Shown here: positions 25,667 to 34,579 of the stretch, in pieces | How the letters are laid out: each line of letters starts with the position of its first letter | Numbering within the stretch: the stretch's first letter is position 1 | DNA from: Verrucomicrobiia bacterium | GTDB lineage: Bacteria; Verrucomicrobiota; Verrucomicrobiia; Limisphaerales; JADLHS01 | Direction of reading: 5' to 3' | Assembly (NCBI GenBank): GCA_026125285.1 | Contig: JAHCLO010000046.1 | Coordinates: 1 to 42,893 of the forward strand | Length of the DNA stretch: 42,893 nucleotides | The notes under the pieces: generated by a model | What the model was told of the DNA's origin: nothing | The model's input: the letters and a program-made list of their open reading frames with translations, nothing else | The model's database searches: none | Position numbers and translations under genes: made by a program

Positions 25667-27500
25667 GTCGCTCGGTTTCTCCGACCGGCAGATCGCTCAT
25701 CTTACCGGCCAAACCGAGGACGAAGTCCGCGCTTTGAGGAGGCAACTCGGCCTGGTGCCGAGCTATCGGCTCGTGGACACCTGCGCCGCGGAGTTTGCGG
25801 CTTATACGCCTTACTATTATTCGACCTACGATCGTGGCGACGACGAAGTCAAGGGCAACCCAGCGAAGAAGGTGATGATTCTGGGCGGCGGGCCGAATCG
25901 CATCGGGCAGGGGATCGAGTTCGACTATTGCTGCGTCCACGCCGCGTTCGCGCTCAAGGAGGATGGGTTTGAAACGATCATGGTGAACTCGAACCCGGAA
26001 ACCGTCTCGACGGATTACGACACCAGTGACAAGCTGTTCTTCGAGCCGCTCACGCTGGAAGACGTGCTGCACATCTATGAGCGGGAGAAATGCTGGGGCG
26101 CCATCGCGCAGTTCGGCGGCCAGACCCCGCTGAACCTCGCCCTCGGTTTGCAGAAGAACGGCGTGAACATCATTGGCACGTCGCCGCAGAGCATTGAGAT
26201 TGCGGAGGACCGGAAGTTGTTCGCGGCGATGCTGCACAAGCTGAACATTCCGCAACCGCCGAATGGTCTGGCGACCAACGAAGCCGAGGCGCTCGTCGCC
26301 GCGAAAGCCCTGGGCTACCCCGTGCTGGTGCGGCCCAGTTTTGTCTTGGGCGGCCGGGCTATGCAGATCGTTTACTCGGATGCGGAGTTGCAGCACTACA
26401 TGCGCGTCGCCGTGGAAGCCTCGCCCGAGCGGCCCGTGCTGGTGGACAAGTTCCTGGAGGATGCCACCGAGGTGGATGTGGATTGCATCGCGGACGTGGG
26501 ACGCTTTGATGGTAGGGCGTGCCACTCCGTGCGCGCCGGGGATACGAACGCCAAAAGCGGCACGCACGGAGTGACGCGCCCTACCGACGACGAAGGGCAC
26601 ATCGTCATCGGCGGGATGCTGGAGCACATCGAGTTCGCGGGCGTTCATTCCGGCGACGCGGCGATGGTGCTGCCGCCGCACACGCTGTCCCCCGCCGTCA
26701 TCCAGACGATCCGCGACTACACCCACGCGATGGCGCGCGAGTTGAACGTCGTGGGCCTGATGAACGTGCAGTACGCGGTCAAGGGCGAAACGGTTTACGT
26801 ACTGGAAGTGAACCCGCGCGCCTCCCGCACGGTGCCGTTCGTGAGCAAGGCCATTGGTTTTCCCCTCGCCAAACTGGCGGCCAAGGTCATGGCCGGCAAG
26901 ACCCTCAAGGAACTCGGGTTCACGAAGGAGGTCTGGCCGCACTACTGGACGGTCAAGGAATCCGTCTTTCCATTCAACCGCTTTCACGGGCAGGACATTC
27001 TGCTCTCACCGGAGATGCGCTCGACCGGCGAAGTCATGGGCCTGGACGCGGACCTTGGCATTGCTTACGCGAAATCTCAGATGGCGGCGAACTCTCCGCT
27101 GCCCACGAGCGGAAAGGTATTCATCAGCGTGAGCGACGCGCACAAGAGCGAAGTTGCGGCGGTGGCGCGGCAATTTGCCGACTTGGGTTTTGAACTGATC
27201 GCCACGGGAGGCACGGCGGCAATCCTTGAAAAGGCCGGACTAAAGACTCAGCGGGTTTTCAAACTCTCCGAAGGCCGACCCAATGCCGTTGACCTGCTCA
27301 AGAACAAGGAAATCCAACTTGTGATCAACACGCCCACCGGTCAGACGCCACGCGCAGATGAAGTGAGAATTCGCACCACAGCCGTCTATACCGGCACCCC
27401 GATCATGACAACGCTAAGTGGCGCCAAGGCGGCGGCACTGGGTATCAGCGCGCTGAAGAAGAGCGGTTACGGCGTGAAAACGGTACAGGAGTATCACTGA
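25623..27500 (+). CDS. carB: Carbamoyl-phosphate synthase large subunit, C-terminal half (split carB), with in-frame insert
   Basis: This 625-residue protein equals the second half of CarB: part of the oligomerisation domain, the second ATP-grasp domain (PSFVLGGRAMQIVYSDAEL; EVNPRASRTVPFVSKA) and the C-terminal MGS-like allosteric domain (residues about 490-625; ELIATGGTAAILEKAG). It phosphorylates carbamate to carbamoyl phosphate in pyrimidine and arginine synthesis. The split falls in the oligomerisation domain, and the first half is on the opposite strand near 42 kb. Start choice: GGAGG at 25612-25616 is six bases before TTG 25623; ATG 25638 is 21 bases away, so TTG is favoured. Residues 297-321, 25 amino acids from a palindrome at 26511-26585, interrupt a beta-hairpin before IVIGGMLEHIE. 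Confidence 0.93.
   Translation: MRPKRMNAEHLAKAKSLGFSDRQIAHLTGQTEDEVRALRRQLGLVPSYRLVDTCAAEFAAYTPYYYSTYDRGDDEVKGNPAKKVMILGGGPNRIGQGIEFDYCCVHAAFALKEDGFETIMVNSNPETVSTDYDTSDKLFFEPLTLEDVLHIYEREKCWGAIAQFGGQTPLNLALGLQKNGVNIIGTSPQSIEIAEDRKLFAAMLHKLNIPQPPNGLATNEAEALVAAKALGYPVLVRPSFVLGGRAMQIVYSDAELQHYMRVAVEASPERPVLVDKFLEDATEVDVDCIADVGRFDGRACHSVRAGDTNAKSGTHGVTRPTDDEGHIVIGGMLEHIEFAGVHSGDAAMVLPPHTLSPAVIQTIRDYTHAMARELNVVGLMNVQYAVKGETVYVLEVNPRASRTVPFVSKAIGFPLAKLAAKVMAGKTLKELGFTKEVWPHYWTVKESVFPFNRFHGQDILLSPEMRSTGEVMGLDADLGIAYAKSQMAANSPLPTSGKVFISVSDAHKSEVAAVARQFADLGFELIATGGTAAILEKAGLKTQRVFKLSEGRPNAVDLLKNKEIQLVINTPTGQTPRADEVRIRTTAVYTGTPIMTTLSGAKAAALGISALKKSGYGVKTVQEYH
26511..26585. repeat. 75-nt palindromic element inserted in frame inside carB
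   Basis: Arms at 26511-26537 and 26559-26585 (27 nt each) are inverted repeats with three mismatches, around a 21-nt loop. The left end reads GGTAGGGCG, the right end CGCCCTACC. The length is exactly 25 codons and begins on a codon boundary of carB, so the reading frame continues. The size and layout match the element at 16-88, though the arm sequence is different. Confidence 0.9.
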
Positions 27501-27602
27501 CGGTCGAGTAATTTGGCCAAGGCTCACAGGTGGTGTGCGGGCACTTCAGTACCAACCAATGCGGGGATGGGCGGAGGCCTTGATAGACTTTCCTTGCGGC
27601 CA

Positions 27603-27835
27603 TCTGCGCGTTCCTAGCACCGCTTTTGACTTGCTGGGGAGGCTGCGGTTGCCGGTTGGAAAACCGGCGTTACGGCTGGGGAGAGCGGCGGTGAACACGC
27701 GCGCACTCCAGACGCTGCGCGTGGCACGGTGAGGCCCGGATGTCGCGAGAGCGTCTGGAGTGCGGTGGTTTCAGCACCGCTTTCAGTTGACGGGGGAGGC
27801 GCGGGCTGCCGGTTAGAAAACCGGCGTTACGACGG
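27603..27835. repeat. Composite repeat array between convergent genes
   Basis: The roughly 400-base gap between carB C-terminal half and the NHL gene holds two 59-base direct repeats (27616-27674 and 27773-27831, roughly 80% identical by eye), both ending AACCGGCGTTACG. Between them is a perfect 14-base inverted repeat (27703-27716 and 27750-27763; GCACTCCAGACGCT). No coding region is seen in 27501-27837. Confidence 0.75.
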
Positions 27836-27837
27836 AC

Positions 27838-27876
27838 AAAAAAATTCCTGGAAGGCTGCGAGCAACCTTCCAGGAA
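27838..27876 (-). terminator. Intrinsic terminator of the secretin/NHL gene run
   Basis: Read on the minus strand, TTCCTGGAAGG and CCTTCCAGGAA (plus-strand 27866-27876 and 27845-27855) form a perfect 11-bp stem with a 10-base loop, followed by seven T residues (plus-strand A run 27838-27844). It lies 26 bases after the stop of the NHL-repeat gene and is the clearest intrinsic terminator in the window. Confidence 0.9.
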
Positions 27877-27902
27877 CCAACCCAACCCCAACCTGCACCA
27901 GA

Positions 27903-30900
27903 TTATTCGAGCACCCGCACGCGGTAGAAGTGGACGTGACCGCCCGTGCCGGGGTCCTGATATTCCATTTCAAACCCGGTGCCATCCAGCGTGGACACCT
28001 CGCTCCAACTACCGCCGAACAGCGACACGGAGCGCTCCACCGCGTAGCGTTTGCCTTCCACCGACGGCCAGCGGACGGTTCGCGGCTGGTTGCCCGAGGA
28101 CACGCGCAACACCGAGCCGCTGTCGTTCGGATTCGTGCCGGCGGTGAACTCCGCGTAATTGTTGGCCCCGTCACCGTCGGCGTCCGCGGTGGCGGCGGAG
28201 AGCAGGTTGTAGATGGAACCGAAGTGGCGCAAACGCCAACTGTCCGGGATGGCGTCAAACCACGACGAATCCGAACGATCTGACAACGTGATGAGGCCGG
28301 TCTTCGTCTGTTTTGGGAACGACGCCAGGCCGTTGGGCGAGGCGGAGGCGTGCTCGAAATGGACGGCGTAGGCCGCGCTGCTGCCGGCGCCAGCGGGGAC
28401 ATGCACAGTCAAGGTGCCGAGTGTGGCGTTACCGGTGAGTCCGGGGATGTAGCTATTCAACCAGGTGGCGGCGTAACTGCCATAGCCTTTCGAGGAAGTC
28501 AGCGTGGGCAGCCCCAATGCCGGGTTCGGTGTGAACTGCACCGGCAGGGTCAGGGCAGCGGAGCCATCCAGCGGCGTGACGCTGAGACTGAGCATCAGAG
28601 TGCGGATGGGATAATTGCCCTCGATCTTGGCTTTCACTGGAATCTGGATGGTTTGTCCAGCCGAAGCCAGGTAGTCGCCGCTGCTGAAGTTCACCGCCGC
28701 CGCCGCGGAAACCGTGGGAAGAACTATGGGCTGCGGGGCGAAATTGCCGGTGATTTCCGCGCCGCGCACGCCGTTGGTCCAGAACCGGCGGAAGCCTACC
28801 AGCGTCGGATCCAGCGAACGCCGAAACGTCACATACACATCGCAGACGTCCAGGTTCCCGTCGCCAAAGGCAATCTGATTGATAACGGTGTCGTTGCCAT
28901 TGAACAATCCGTTCAACGTGGACGTGTCTCCGCTAATGTCGGTGTTGAACACGAGATAACCGTCGGGGTGGATGCTGTAGGTGCCGCCGCACGAATCCAT
29001 GGCATCAAAGAAGTCGCTACCTGGGGGCGGCATGTTGAAGGAATAGATGGCCGACTGGAAAACCTGCATGACGTCGGCGTTGTCGAGGTTGGTGTTGCCG
29101 AAATCGCCGGCATTGAACCAACGGAAGGGTGCGCTGTCGCCCGCGAGATACTTGCGTTGGCCGACGGTGACGTGCTTGAAGGAATTGAGCGCGCCCGCTC
29201 CGGTTGAACCGTTGGTAGGCGTGGCAATGTACACCTCCGAGCCGGGTGCCCCAATGCCATCGGAAGTGGCGGAGGGCAAACCAATTCGAATCTCATACGT
29301 GTTTCCGGGTTGCGCGTTGCCATGCACCCGGAAAGCGTACCCACCCAAAACCACCTTACCGTTGTTCTCGTCAAACAGCGTGTCATGCGGTTGAGAATAC
29401 TTGATCAAGTCTTGTTTGGTTGTGTCGTACAGATTGGTTTGCGTGAAACGTTCAAGCCAGCCGATGCCGAGCAAGTTGCCATTGTTGTTCGTGAATGTCA
29501 TGTCCACAAATGGCAGGCCGTCGTAATAAACGATTTTATCCATCGGTGGGGGATTCACCTGGTTTCCCAGGAAACTCAGTGGCGGAATCGTCTCGTAAAC
29601 GGGAGGCGTAATGCCCGGAATGGGTTTCACCAAGAACGACTGGAAGCCCACCGCGCCGGGAGCTACAGCCGGCCCCGGATTGGGACCCGCATTGGTCACC
29701 GTAATGTTGAACTGGAGGCTGTAGATTCTCGATTCCGGCAGGACGTTCAATGTGACCGGCGCATAGAAGAACTGGCCCGGCGACGCTACGAAGTCACTTG
29801 ATGCCTCCCCGGATTCAAAGCCAAACGAGATTTTGTTGGCATTGAAGTTTGTTGGTGAGAAAACCCGGCTGGCGATTTCGCTCGGCTGATAGTTGTTGCG
29901 GAACGCGCGAATGCGGAACTCAGTGTTGGTGGTGATATTGAGCGAAATGTTCCGCGGTGCCGAAATCGGCCCTTCGCTCGCTGGATTGTCTGGCCCGGGC
30001 TCAGAACCGTCGGTGGTGTAATACATCTCGGCGCCCACCGTCTGGGTATCCACACTGAACATCGCGGCGTTATCGCCAATGATCACCGGGCTGGCGGCCT
30101 TGAAGATGAACCGCGCCTGAATCACCGGGCTGCTGGGGCGGCCCGTCTGGAAGCTGATGGCCTTGACCGTCACATCGGGCTGCGGCGGGATGATGGACGG
30201 TGGTACATCAATGGGAAACAACCCATCGCGGTACACCGGAGGCGTGCTGCCGGTGGTAGGCCCGGGAATCGGAACAGTGTCCACACCCTCTGGCGTGGCG
30301 CCGAAGGTGAAGTGCGTTTCCGTGCCGGCGATGCCTTCAATGGCGATGGTTCGATCGTTGTTGAAGGTGAAGGTATTGAAGTTGGGCGAAGGACCGGTGC
30401 GAAGCACCGACACCACAACGGCGGGAGGGATGGTGAAATCCACCCAGCCCAGCCGCGGTGGGGACACTGCTGTCGGCGGCGGTGGTGGCAAGGGAAGGCC
30501 GCTGCCGGTCACCTGGCGGATGACGTGGTAGTAAGTCTCCGTGGTGTAAACCGTGCCGTTCGGGGCGAAGACCACACCGACGGGAGAACGGGCTTCCACG
30601 GTGCCATAAATATCGAGGTTGGTCACGCTACCATCCCACCAACCGGGGAAGACGTTGGCGCCGGGATTCAGCGGTCCAACCCAGTTGCTGGAACTGACGC
30701 CGTAAAGATTGGTCACCACGCCGCTGGGCTGGGAGACTTTAACCTTGTGATTGCCAGTATCGGTTATGACCAGGCTGCCGTCGCCGGCTTCCGTGATGCC
30801 CGAGGGTTGGTTGAACTTGGCATTAGCTTTGGTGGCGCCTTGATTATTCAGGCCGGTATAGTCGCCTACGCCGTTGAAGCCGGTGTTGGTGGACACCACG

Positions 30901-31616
30901 CCGGTGGAGGGATCAATGATGTATATCCCATGCCGTCCGGCATCGGTGGCGGCGATCTTGCCGTCGCGCTTGACGGTGATGCCCTGCAAGGAAGCCCCGG
31001 CATGCGTGATGGTGGCGTTGGTGGTCACCACTCCGCTCGGCGTCACCCGAATCAATTGGTTGCCACGCGCCGTAACATAGATGTTGGTGACCGCGTCGAG
31101 CGCGATTCCGGCGGCGTTGACCAGACCCGTGAGGTTGGTGGCGACGAGTTCGCCGTATTGGTTGAACTTCAATACATAGCCATTGCTGCCGTTGCCCTGG
31201 TTGAGAACGTAAACGTTCTTCTGGCCGTCAACCGCCACGCCAACCGGCTGGCTCAACGGGTTTCCGGCGAGCGTCGGATTGGGGACAAACGTGAGGGTTT
31301 GATTCAAGGCGAGCTTGATCTCGCGGACGGCGTTGTTGTTTCTGTCCGCAACGAACAGGAACTGGCCGGAGCTGTCCACAGTGATGCCTTGCGGGGTGGA
31401 GAATCGCGAGGCAGGAGTAGCGCCATCCACGTAACCGGAATAGCCCGGATGCGTAAAATAAGGGATGTCTGACAAGGTTGTGACTTCCGGCGCGGCCAAA
31501 AGCGAGCCAGCCGAGGCCAGCGCCAACGCCCACGCGGCGGCCAGACGGCCCAGGCGTGACGGCGCCGACGGCAGCCGCCAGGAGCGGCGGGCGTGGCAAA
31601 GGTTCAAGGGTTTCAT
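27903..31616 (-). CDS. Very large secreted NHL-repeat / cohesin-like / dockerin-like protein
   Basis: A 1237-residue exported protein with a long signal peptide (about 1-42). Residues about 45-380 hold NHL-type repeats (TPQGITVDSSGQFLFVADRN; ITEAGDGSLVITDTGNHKV), likely a beta-propeller. About 530-595 resembles a chitobiase C-terminal-type domain (MYYTTDGSEPGPDN). Two cohesin-like beta-sandwich segments follow (about 600-660 and 975-1070; FFYAPVTLNVLPESRIYSLQF and DYLASAGQTIQIPVKAKI), with dockerin-like calcium motifs between (GDFGNTNLDNADVMQVF, GDGNLDVCDVYVTF). A DADGDGANNYAEF motif lies at about 1140 before a terminal beta-sandwich. It starts 37 bases after the secretin gene in the same direction and ends at a strong terminator, so it may be cargo or an adhesin of the secretin locus; that is inference. 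Confidence 0.85.
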   Translation of the reverse strand: MKPLNLCHARRSWRLPSAPSRLGRLAAAWALALASAGSLLAAPEVTTLSDIPYFTHPGYSGYVDGATPASRFSTPQGITVDSSGQFLFVADRNNNAVREIKLALNQTLTFVPNPTLAGNPLSQPVGVAVDGQKNVYVLNQGNGSNGYVLKFNQYGELVATNLTGLVNAAGIALDAVTNIYVTARGNQLIRVTPSGVVTTNATITHAGASLQGITVKRDGKIAATDAGRHGIYIIDPSTGVVSTNTGFNGVGDYTGLNNQGATKANAKFNQPSGITEAGDGSLVITDTGNHKVKVSQPSGVVTNLYGVSSSNWVGPLNPGANVFPGWWDGSVTNLDIYGTVEARSPVGVVFAPNGTVYTTETYYHVIRQVTGSGLPLPPPPPTAVSPPRLGWVDFTIPPAVVVSVLRTGPSPNFNTFTFNNDRTIAIEGIAGTETHFTFGATPEGVDTVPIPGPTTGSTPPVYRDGLFPIDVPPSIIPPQPDVTVKAISFQTGRPSSPVIQARFIFKAASPVIIGDNAAMFSVDTQTVGAEMYYTTDGSEPGPDNPASEGPISAPRNISLNITTNTEFRIRAFRNNYQPSEIASRVFSPTNFNANKISFGFESGEASSDFVASPGQFFYAPVTLNVLPESRIYSLQFNITVTNAGPNPGPAVAPGAVGFQSFLVKPIPGITPPVYETIPPLSFLGNQVNPPPMDKIVYYDGLPFVDMTFTNNNGNLLGIGWLERFTQTNLYDTTKQDLIKYSQPHDTLFDENNGKVVLGGYAFRVHGNAQPGNTYEIRIGLPSATSDGIGAPGSEVYIATPTNGSTGAGALNSFKHVTVGQRKYLAGDSAPFRWFNAGDFGNTNLDNADVMQVFQSAIYSFNMPPPGSDFFDAMDSCGGTYSIHPDGYLVFNTDISGDTSTLNGLFNGNDTVINQIAFGDGNLDVCDVYVTFRRSLDPTLVGFRRFWTNGVRGAEITGNFAPQPIVLPTVSAAAAVNFSSGDYLASAGQTIQIPVKAKIEGNYPIRTLMLSLSVTPLDGSAALTLPVQFTPNPALGLPTLTSSKGYGSYAATWLNSYIPGLTGNATLGTLTVHVPAGAGSSAAYAVHFEHASASPNGLASFPKQTKTGLITLSDRSDSSWFDAIPDSWRLRHFGSIYNLLSAATADADGDGANNYAEFTAGTNPNDSGSVLRVSSGNQPRTVRWPSVEGKRYAVERSVSLFGGSWSEVSTLDGTGFEMEYQDPGTGGHVHFYRVRVLE

Positions 31617-31653
31617 AAGCAGTGAAATTCAGTTAGTTCCTCGTGAGCCAGGT

Positions 31654-33243
31654 TCATTGGAAGGGATTGCGATGGCCGGTGTAGGATTCATCCAGAACCG
31701 GTTTGCTCCAATCCAGTGGTTTGGCACTGTCCCAAGGGGTCCAATCGGGGTCTTCTTCCGTTACGGGAGAAGACTTGAGATAGGCGCTGCTCGTGGGCTG
31801 AAAGTCGGTGTCCTGCACGATGCTCGGGGTGATGAAGATGATGAGGTTCTGGCGATTGCGTTCCTTGCTCTCGTGGCGGAAGGCCAGGCCCAGCACCGGG
31901 AGGTCGCCCAAGATGGGGACTTTCTTGTTGGCGTTGTTGAGGTCGTCTGAAATCAAACCGCCCATGACCAGCGTGTTGCCACTGGGGATCAGCACGGTGG
32001 TCTCCATCTTGCGCGTGTAGAAGGAGTCCACGTTGTTCGCCAAATCGCCGACGGTGCTGGAGAATTTGGGGCCGAGCTTGAGGATGCCCTGTTGGACTTT
32101 CATCTCGACGACGTCGTTGGCCGTGATGCGGGGCGTGACATCGAGGCTGACGGTCAAGTTGGAGTAGGAGATGGAAGAACCGCCGGCGGTGTTAGCCGTG
32201 CCGGCTTGCACGTTCACGATGGGGAACAAGAGACCGACATCAATGGTGGCTTTCTGGTTGTCCAGCGTCACCACGCGCGGCTCGGAAATGGTCTTGGTGT
32301 CGGAGGAAGTGTTCAAGAACGACAGGGCGGCGCTGACGCCATCGGCATTGAGGAACGCAGTGGAGGGATTAAAGCCGCTGGCGGTATTGAGGCTGAGGCC
32401 TCCCAGGAGCGGGTCCAAAACAGTGGTCGTCTCCGACCGGGTGGAAGAGCGCGCGGTGGAAGTGACGGAGCGGCCGCCGGGCAGGGTGGTGGTGGTGGTG
32501 CCTCCCGGTGTGGTTCTGGTGGTTTCGCTACCGGTCAGGCCGTTGCCAAAAGTAAACTTCTGCGATTCGAGCGTGCCGGACCAGTCAATGCCCTTGGCGG
32601 TCTTCGGGTTCAAAGTGGTTTCGAGGATTTTCGCTTCAATGAGCACCTGCTTGGTGGGGGTGTCGAGTTGGGCCACCAATTGTTCAACTCCCTCGATTTC
32701 CTTCTCGGTGGCCAGCAGCACCAATTGGCTGGTGCGGACATCGGGCACCACTTTGCTGCGTTTGTCGGAAAGCGCGGTTTGGACCGAGGTGAGAATGTTG
32801 GAAGGCGCGGCATACTTGAGCTGGATGACGTGGGTCACCAACGGGTCCGGGGCCGCGGGGTCTTTGACCGTGACGCGGGCGATCCGGGTTTTCGGATCGT
32901 CGAGCAGTTGCAGGTCGTAGGTCATGAGCAGGGCAGTGAGGGCTTGTTCGGCGCTCAGGTTTTCCCAACGGATGGAAATGCTCGGCTGGACCTTGATCAC
33001 GCCGCGCTCATCAGGCTGACCGTAGCCCACCTTGGGGTCCAAGATGTAATTGATGCCGGCCTGGCGCGCGAGGTTCTCAATGGCCGTGGTCAACGGCACA
33101 TCCTGAAACTGGATCAGGGGAATGATGGTGCCTGAAGAAGCCGCGCCCGACGTGGAGGGTTCTCCAGCGGGGTTGGTCTGGGCCGACGCCAAACTGCAGG
33201 CGACAAGCCCCACGAGGGTCACAACGGCGAGTTTTGCTTTCAT
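31654..33243 (-). CDS. Secretin (GspD/PilQ family)
   Basis: This 529-residue protein has a signal peptide (about 1-21). An STN/N0-like region (about 38-128) is followed by an N1-type domain (135-212), then the secretin beta-barrel core (about 295-478) with VPILGDLPVLGLAFRHESK and the final NLIIFITPSIV. It forms an outer-membrane ring for type II secretion or type IV pilus systems. Residues about 239-274 are an unusual Thr/Ser-rich stretch inside the region before the core. It follows the PilP-like gene by about 210 bases; the Akkermansia Amuc_1098 locus has a comparable secretin near PilM/N/O-like genes. Extension ATPase and pilin genes are not in the window. Confidence 0.9.
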   Translation of the reverse strand: MKAKLAVVTLVGLVACSLASAQTNPAGEPSTSGAASSGTIIPLIQFQDVPLTTAIENLARQAGINYILDPKVGYGQPDERGVIKVQPSISIRWENLSAEQALTALLMTYDLQLLDDPKTRIARVTVKDPAAPDPLVTHVIQLKYAAPSNILTSVQTALSDKRSKVVPDVRTSQLVLLATEKEIEGVEQLVAQLDTPTKQVLIEAKILETTLNPKTAKGIDWSGTLESQKFTFGNGLTGSETTRTTPGGTTTTTLPGGRSVTSTARSSTRSETTTVLDPLLGGLSLNTASGFNPSTAFLNADGVSAALSFLNTSSDTKTISEPRVVTLDNQKATIDVGLLFPIVNVQAGTANTAGGSSISYSNLTVSLDVTPRITANDVVEMKVQQGILKLGPKFSSTVGDLANNVDSFYTRKMETTVLIPSGNTLVMGGLISDDLNNANKKVPILGDLPVLGLAFRHESKERNRQNLIIFITPSIVQDTDFQPTSSAYLKSSPVTEEDPDWTPWDSAKPLDWSKPVLDESYTGHRNPFQ

Positions 33244-33281
33244 TTTTCGTTTCTCTGAGGTTGAGCTTCTGGTTGACGATT

Positions 33282-33317
33282 AAAAAATGCTGCTCAACTC
33301 GGGCATTTTTTAGCAGC
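33282..33317 (-). promoter_or_regulatory. Possible alternative hairpins ahead of the secretin gene
   Basis: Between the PilP-like and secretin genes AAAAAATGC at 33282-33290 pairs with GCATTTTTT at 33303-33311, and GCTGC at 33289-33293 pairs with GCAGC at 33313-33317. The two pairings overlap and exclude each other. They lie 39-74 bases upstream of the secretin start on the minus strand and could affect its transcript. Only the sequence pairings are seen; any regulatory function is a guess. Confidence 0.3.
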
Positions 33318-33455
33318 CCCGATGCCACGCGGCGAAAAAGGGGCGGGTTTCCAATACGGGCGGTACAACTCCGAAACTTCCGAAAGAACTTTGTCCCGCA
33401 ACAAGACAAGCTGACGAAGCGCGTGAGGCGCGGGTGTCCCGTTCGGGAGCGAGAA

Positions 33456-33998
33456 TCAGTTGCTCTCGGCGCGCCGCAGGACGCGCCGCACGCCGTTCAC
33501 TTCGATCACTGCGGTACCAGCCTGCACGTTGATTTCCAGGCAGACCACGCGCACGCGTTCCTTGCCGGAAACCACTTCGAGTGAATCACCGACCCCAAAA
33601 TTGACATTATTGATGACGGCCAGCGCCTTGTCCGCCGAGCCGGAAACGCCACTGAGCACAAGGTCCACCACGGCGGGAGGTTTGGGGACCGTCACCGGCT
33701 TGGTCTCCTTGTTCAGATCGTAGATGCGAGTGGAGGCGGGATAGAATGGATCTCTGCCCTCCGCGGGCGAAGTTGGTATTTTGAATTCCGAACGGGGGAT
33801 CGCCGACATTGCGGTTACCGACTCGTCCGTCGTCGCGGTTGCTGCTGGCGGTTCGGATTTCGCTTTGTTGGCTGGGGCTTTGGCTTGCGCGCCGAGCGCC
33901 GGGGATAACAACAGCGGAGACAGCAGGACGGCGAAGAGCCGTACCTGCCAATGGGAGATTGCGCGTCGCAAGGTGATGGATACGCGGGAGAGGTTCAT
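33456..33998 (-). CDS. PilP-like periplasmic protein of the pilus/secretin locus
   Basis: This 180-residue protein has a signal peptide (about 17-37), a Lys/Pro/Ala-rich linker, and a C-terminal beta domain (about 108-178; LVLSGVSGSADKALAVINNVNFGVGDSL). GRDPFYP near residue 80 is a motif typical of PilP/GspC-like inner-membrane linkers. The PilP domain joins the PilM/N/O complex to the secretin. Its ATG overlaps the stop of the PilO-like gene (shared ATGA), which shows coupling. No PilP lipobox is visible, so it may be a free or anchored periplasmic protein. Assignment to PilP rests on position and pattern more than on strong similarity. Confidence 0.75.
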   Translation of the reverse strand: MNLSRVSITLRRAISHWQVRLFAVLLSPLLLSPALGAQAKAPANKAKSEPPAATATTDESVTAMSAIPRSEFKIPTSPAEGRDPFYPASTRIYDLNKETKPVTVPKPPAVVDLVLSGVSGSADKALAVINNVNFGVGDSLEVVSGKERVRVVCLEINVQAGTAVIEVNGVRRVLRRAESN

Positions 33999-34579
33999 AA
34001 AGGATTGGGTCTCACGAGCGCCGCGACATCCATCCGGAATGTTAGTTTCTCCTGGTCCTTGGTGGTGCCGGGGCTGCGCTCCACGTCGAGATTCAGAATG
34101 CGGATATGGGGAAACCGGTTTTCAAAATCCGCCACGAAAGCGCCCAAGTCGTGATAGTACGCGGTGCCGGAGAGAGAGAGCCGCGCCTGCTTGTAGGGAA
34201 ACCGCGGCAAGAGGTTGACGGCGCCCACCTCTGCCGAGGGGCTGAACTGCGGCGGGTCCACCTTGTGCTCCACGCGGAAGGTTCGGATGGTGTTGATAAT
34301 CCAGGAATACGAATCGCTGTGGGCCATGCCTTGCTCCAGGCCATCGAGCACCCCGCGCGCCTCGGCCAGTTCCGCTTCCAAGTGGTCCGCGCGTTTGATT
34401 TGCTCCTGCATCTGCCCGAGTTTGCGTTCCGCTTCCTCGGTCTGCCGGGCGAGTTGCGCGAGTTTGTCGAATTGGAGCTTGATGAGACCGTAGCCCAGCC
34501 CGGCCAACACTACGAGGGTCAGGAGGACGACCATGACAAGCTGGTTGCGTTTCTGTTTGGGCAGCTTGCTCCATTTCAT
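33995..34579 (-). CDS. pilO: PilO-like inner-membrane protein
   Basis: This is 194 residues from ATG 34579; the start overlaps the stop of the PilN-like gene (ATGA). One membrane helix (about 13-33) is followed by a coiled coil (about 37-75; KLAQLARQTEEAERKLGQMQEQ) and a C-terminal alpha/beta domain (about 100-190), the layout of PilO. With PilM and PilN it forms the inner-membrane alignment complex of type IV pili. An in-frame upstream start at 34603 would add eight residues. Family assignment is by topology and gene order. Confidence 0.82.
   Translation of the reverse strand: MKWSKLPKQKRNQLVMVVLLTLVVLAGLGYGLIKLQFDKLAQLARQTEEAERKLGQMQEQIKRADHLEAELAEARGVLDGLEQGMAHSDSYSWIINTIRTFRVEHKVDPPQFSPSAEVGAVNLLPRFPYKQARLSLSGTAYYHDLGAFVADFENRFPHIRILNLDVERSPGTTKDQEKLTFRMDVAALVRPNPL

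Noticed and set aside
26511..26585. Intron or frameshift in carB
   Set aside because: The insert is exactly 75 bases, starts on a codon boundary, contains no stop and keeps the frame; an intron or frameshift is not needed.
27603..27835. Possible CRISPR array
   Set aside because: Only two direct repeats of 59 bases separated by about 98 bases, with poor mutual identity and no cas genes.
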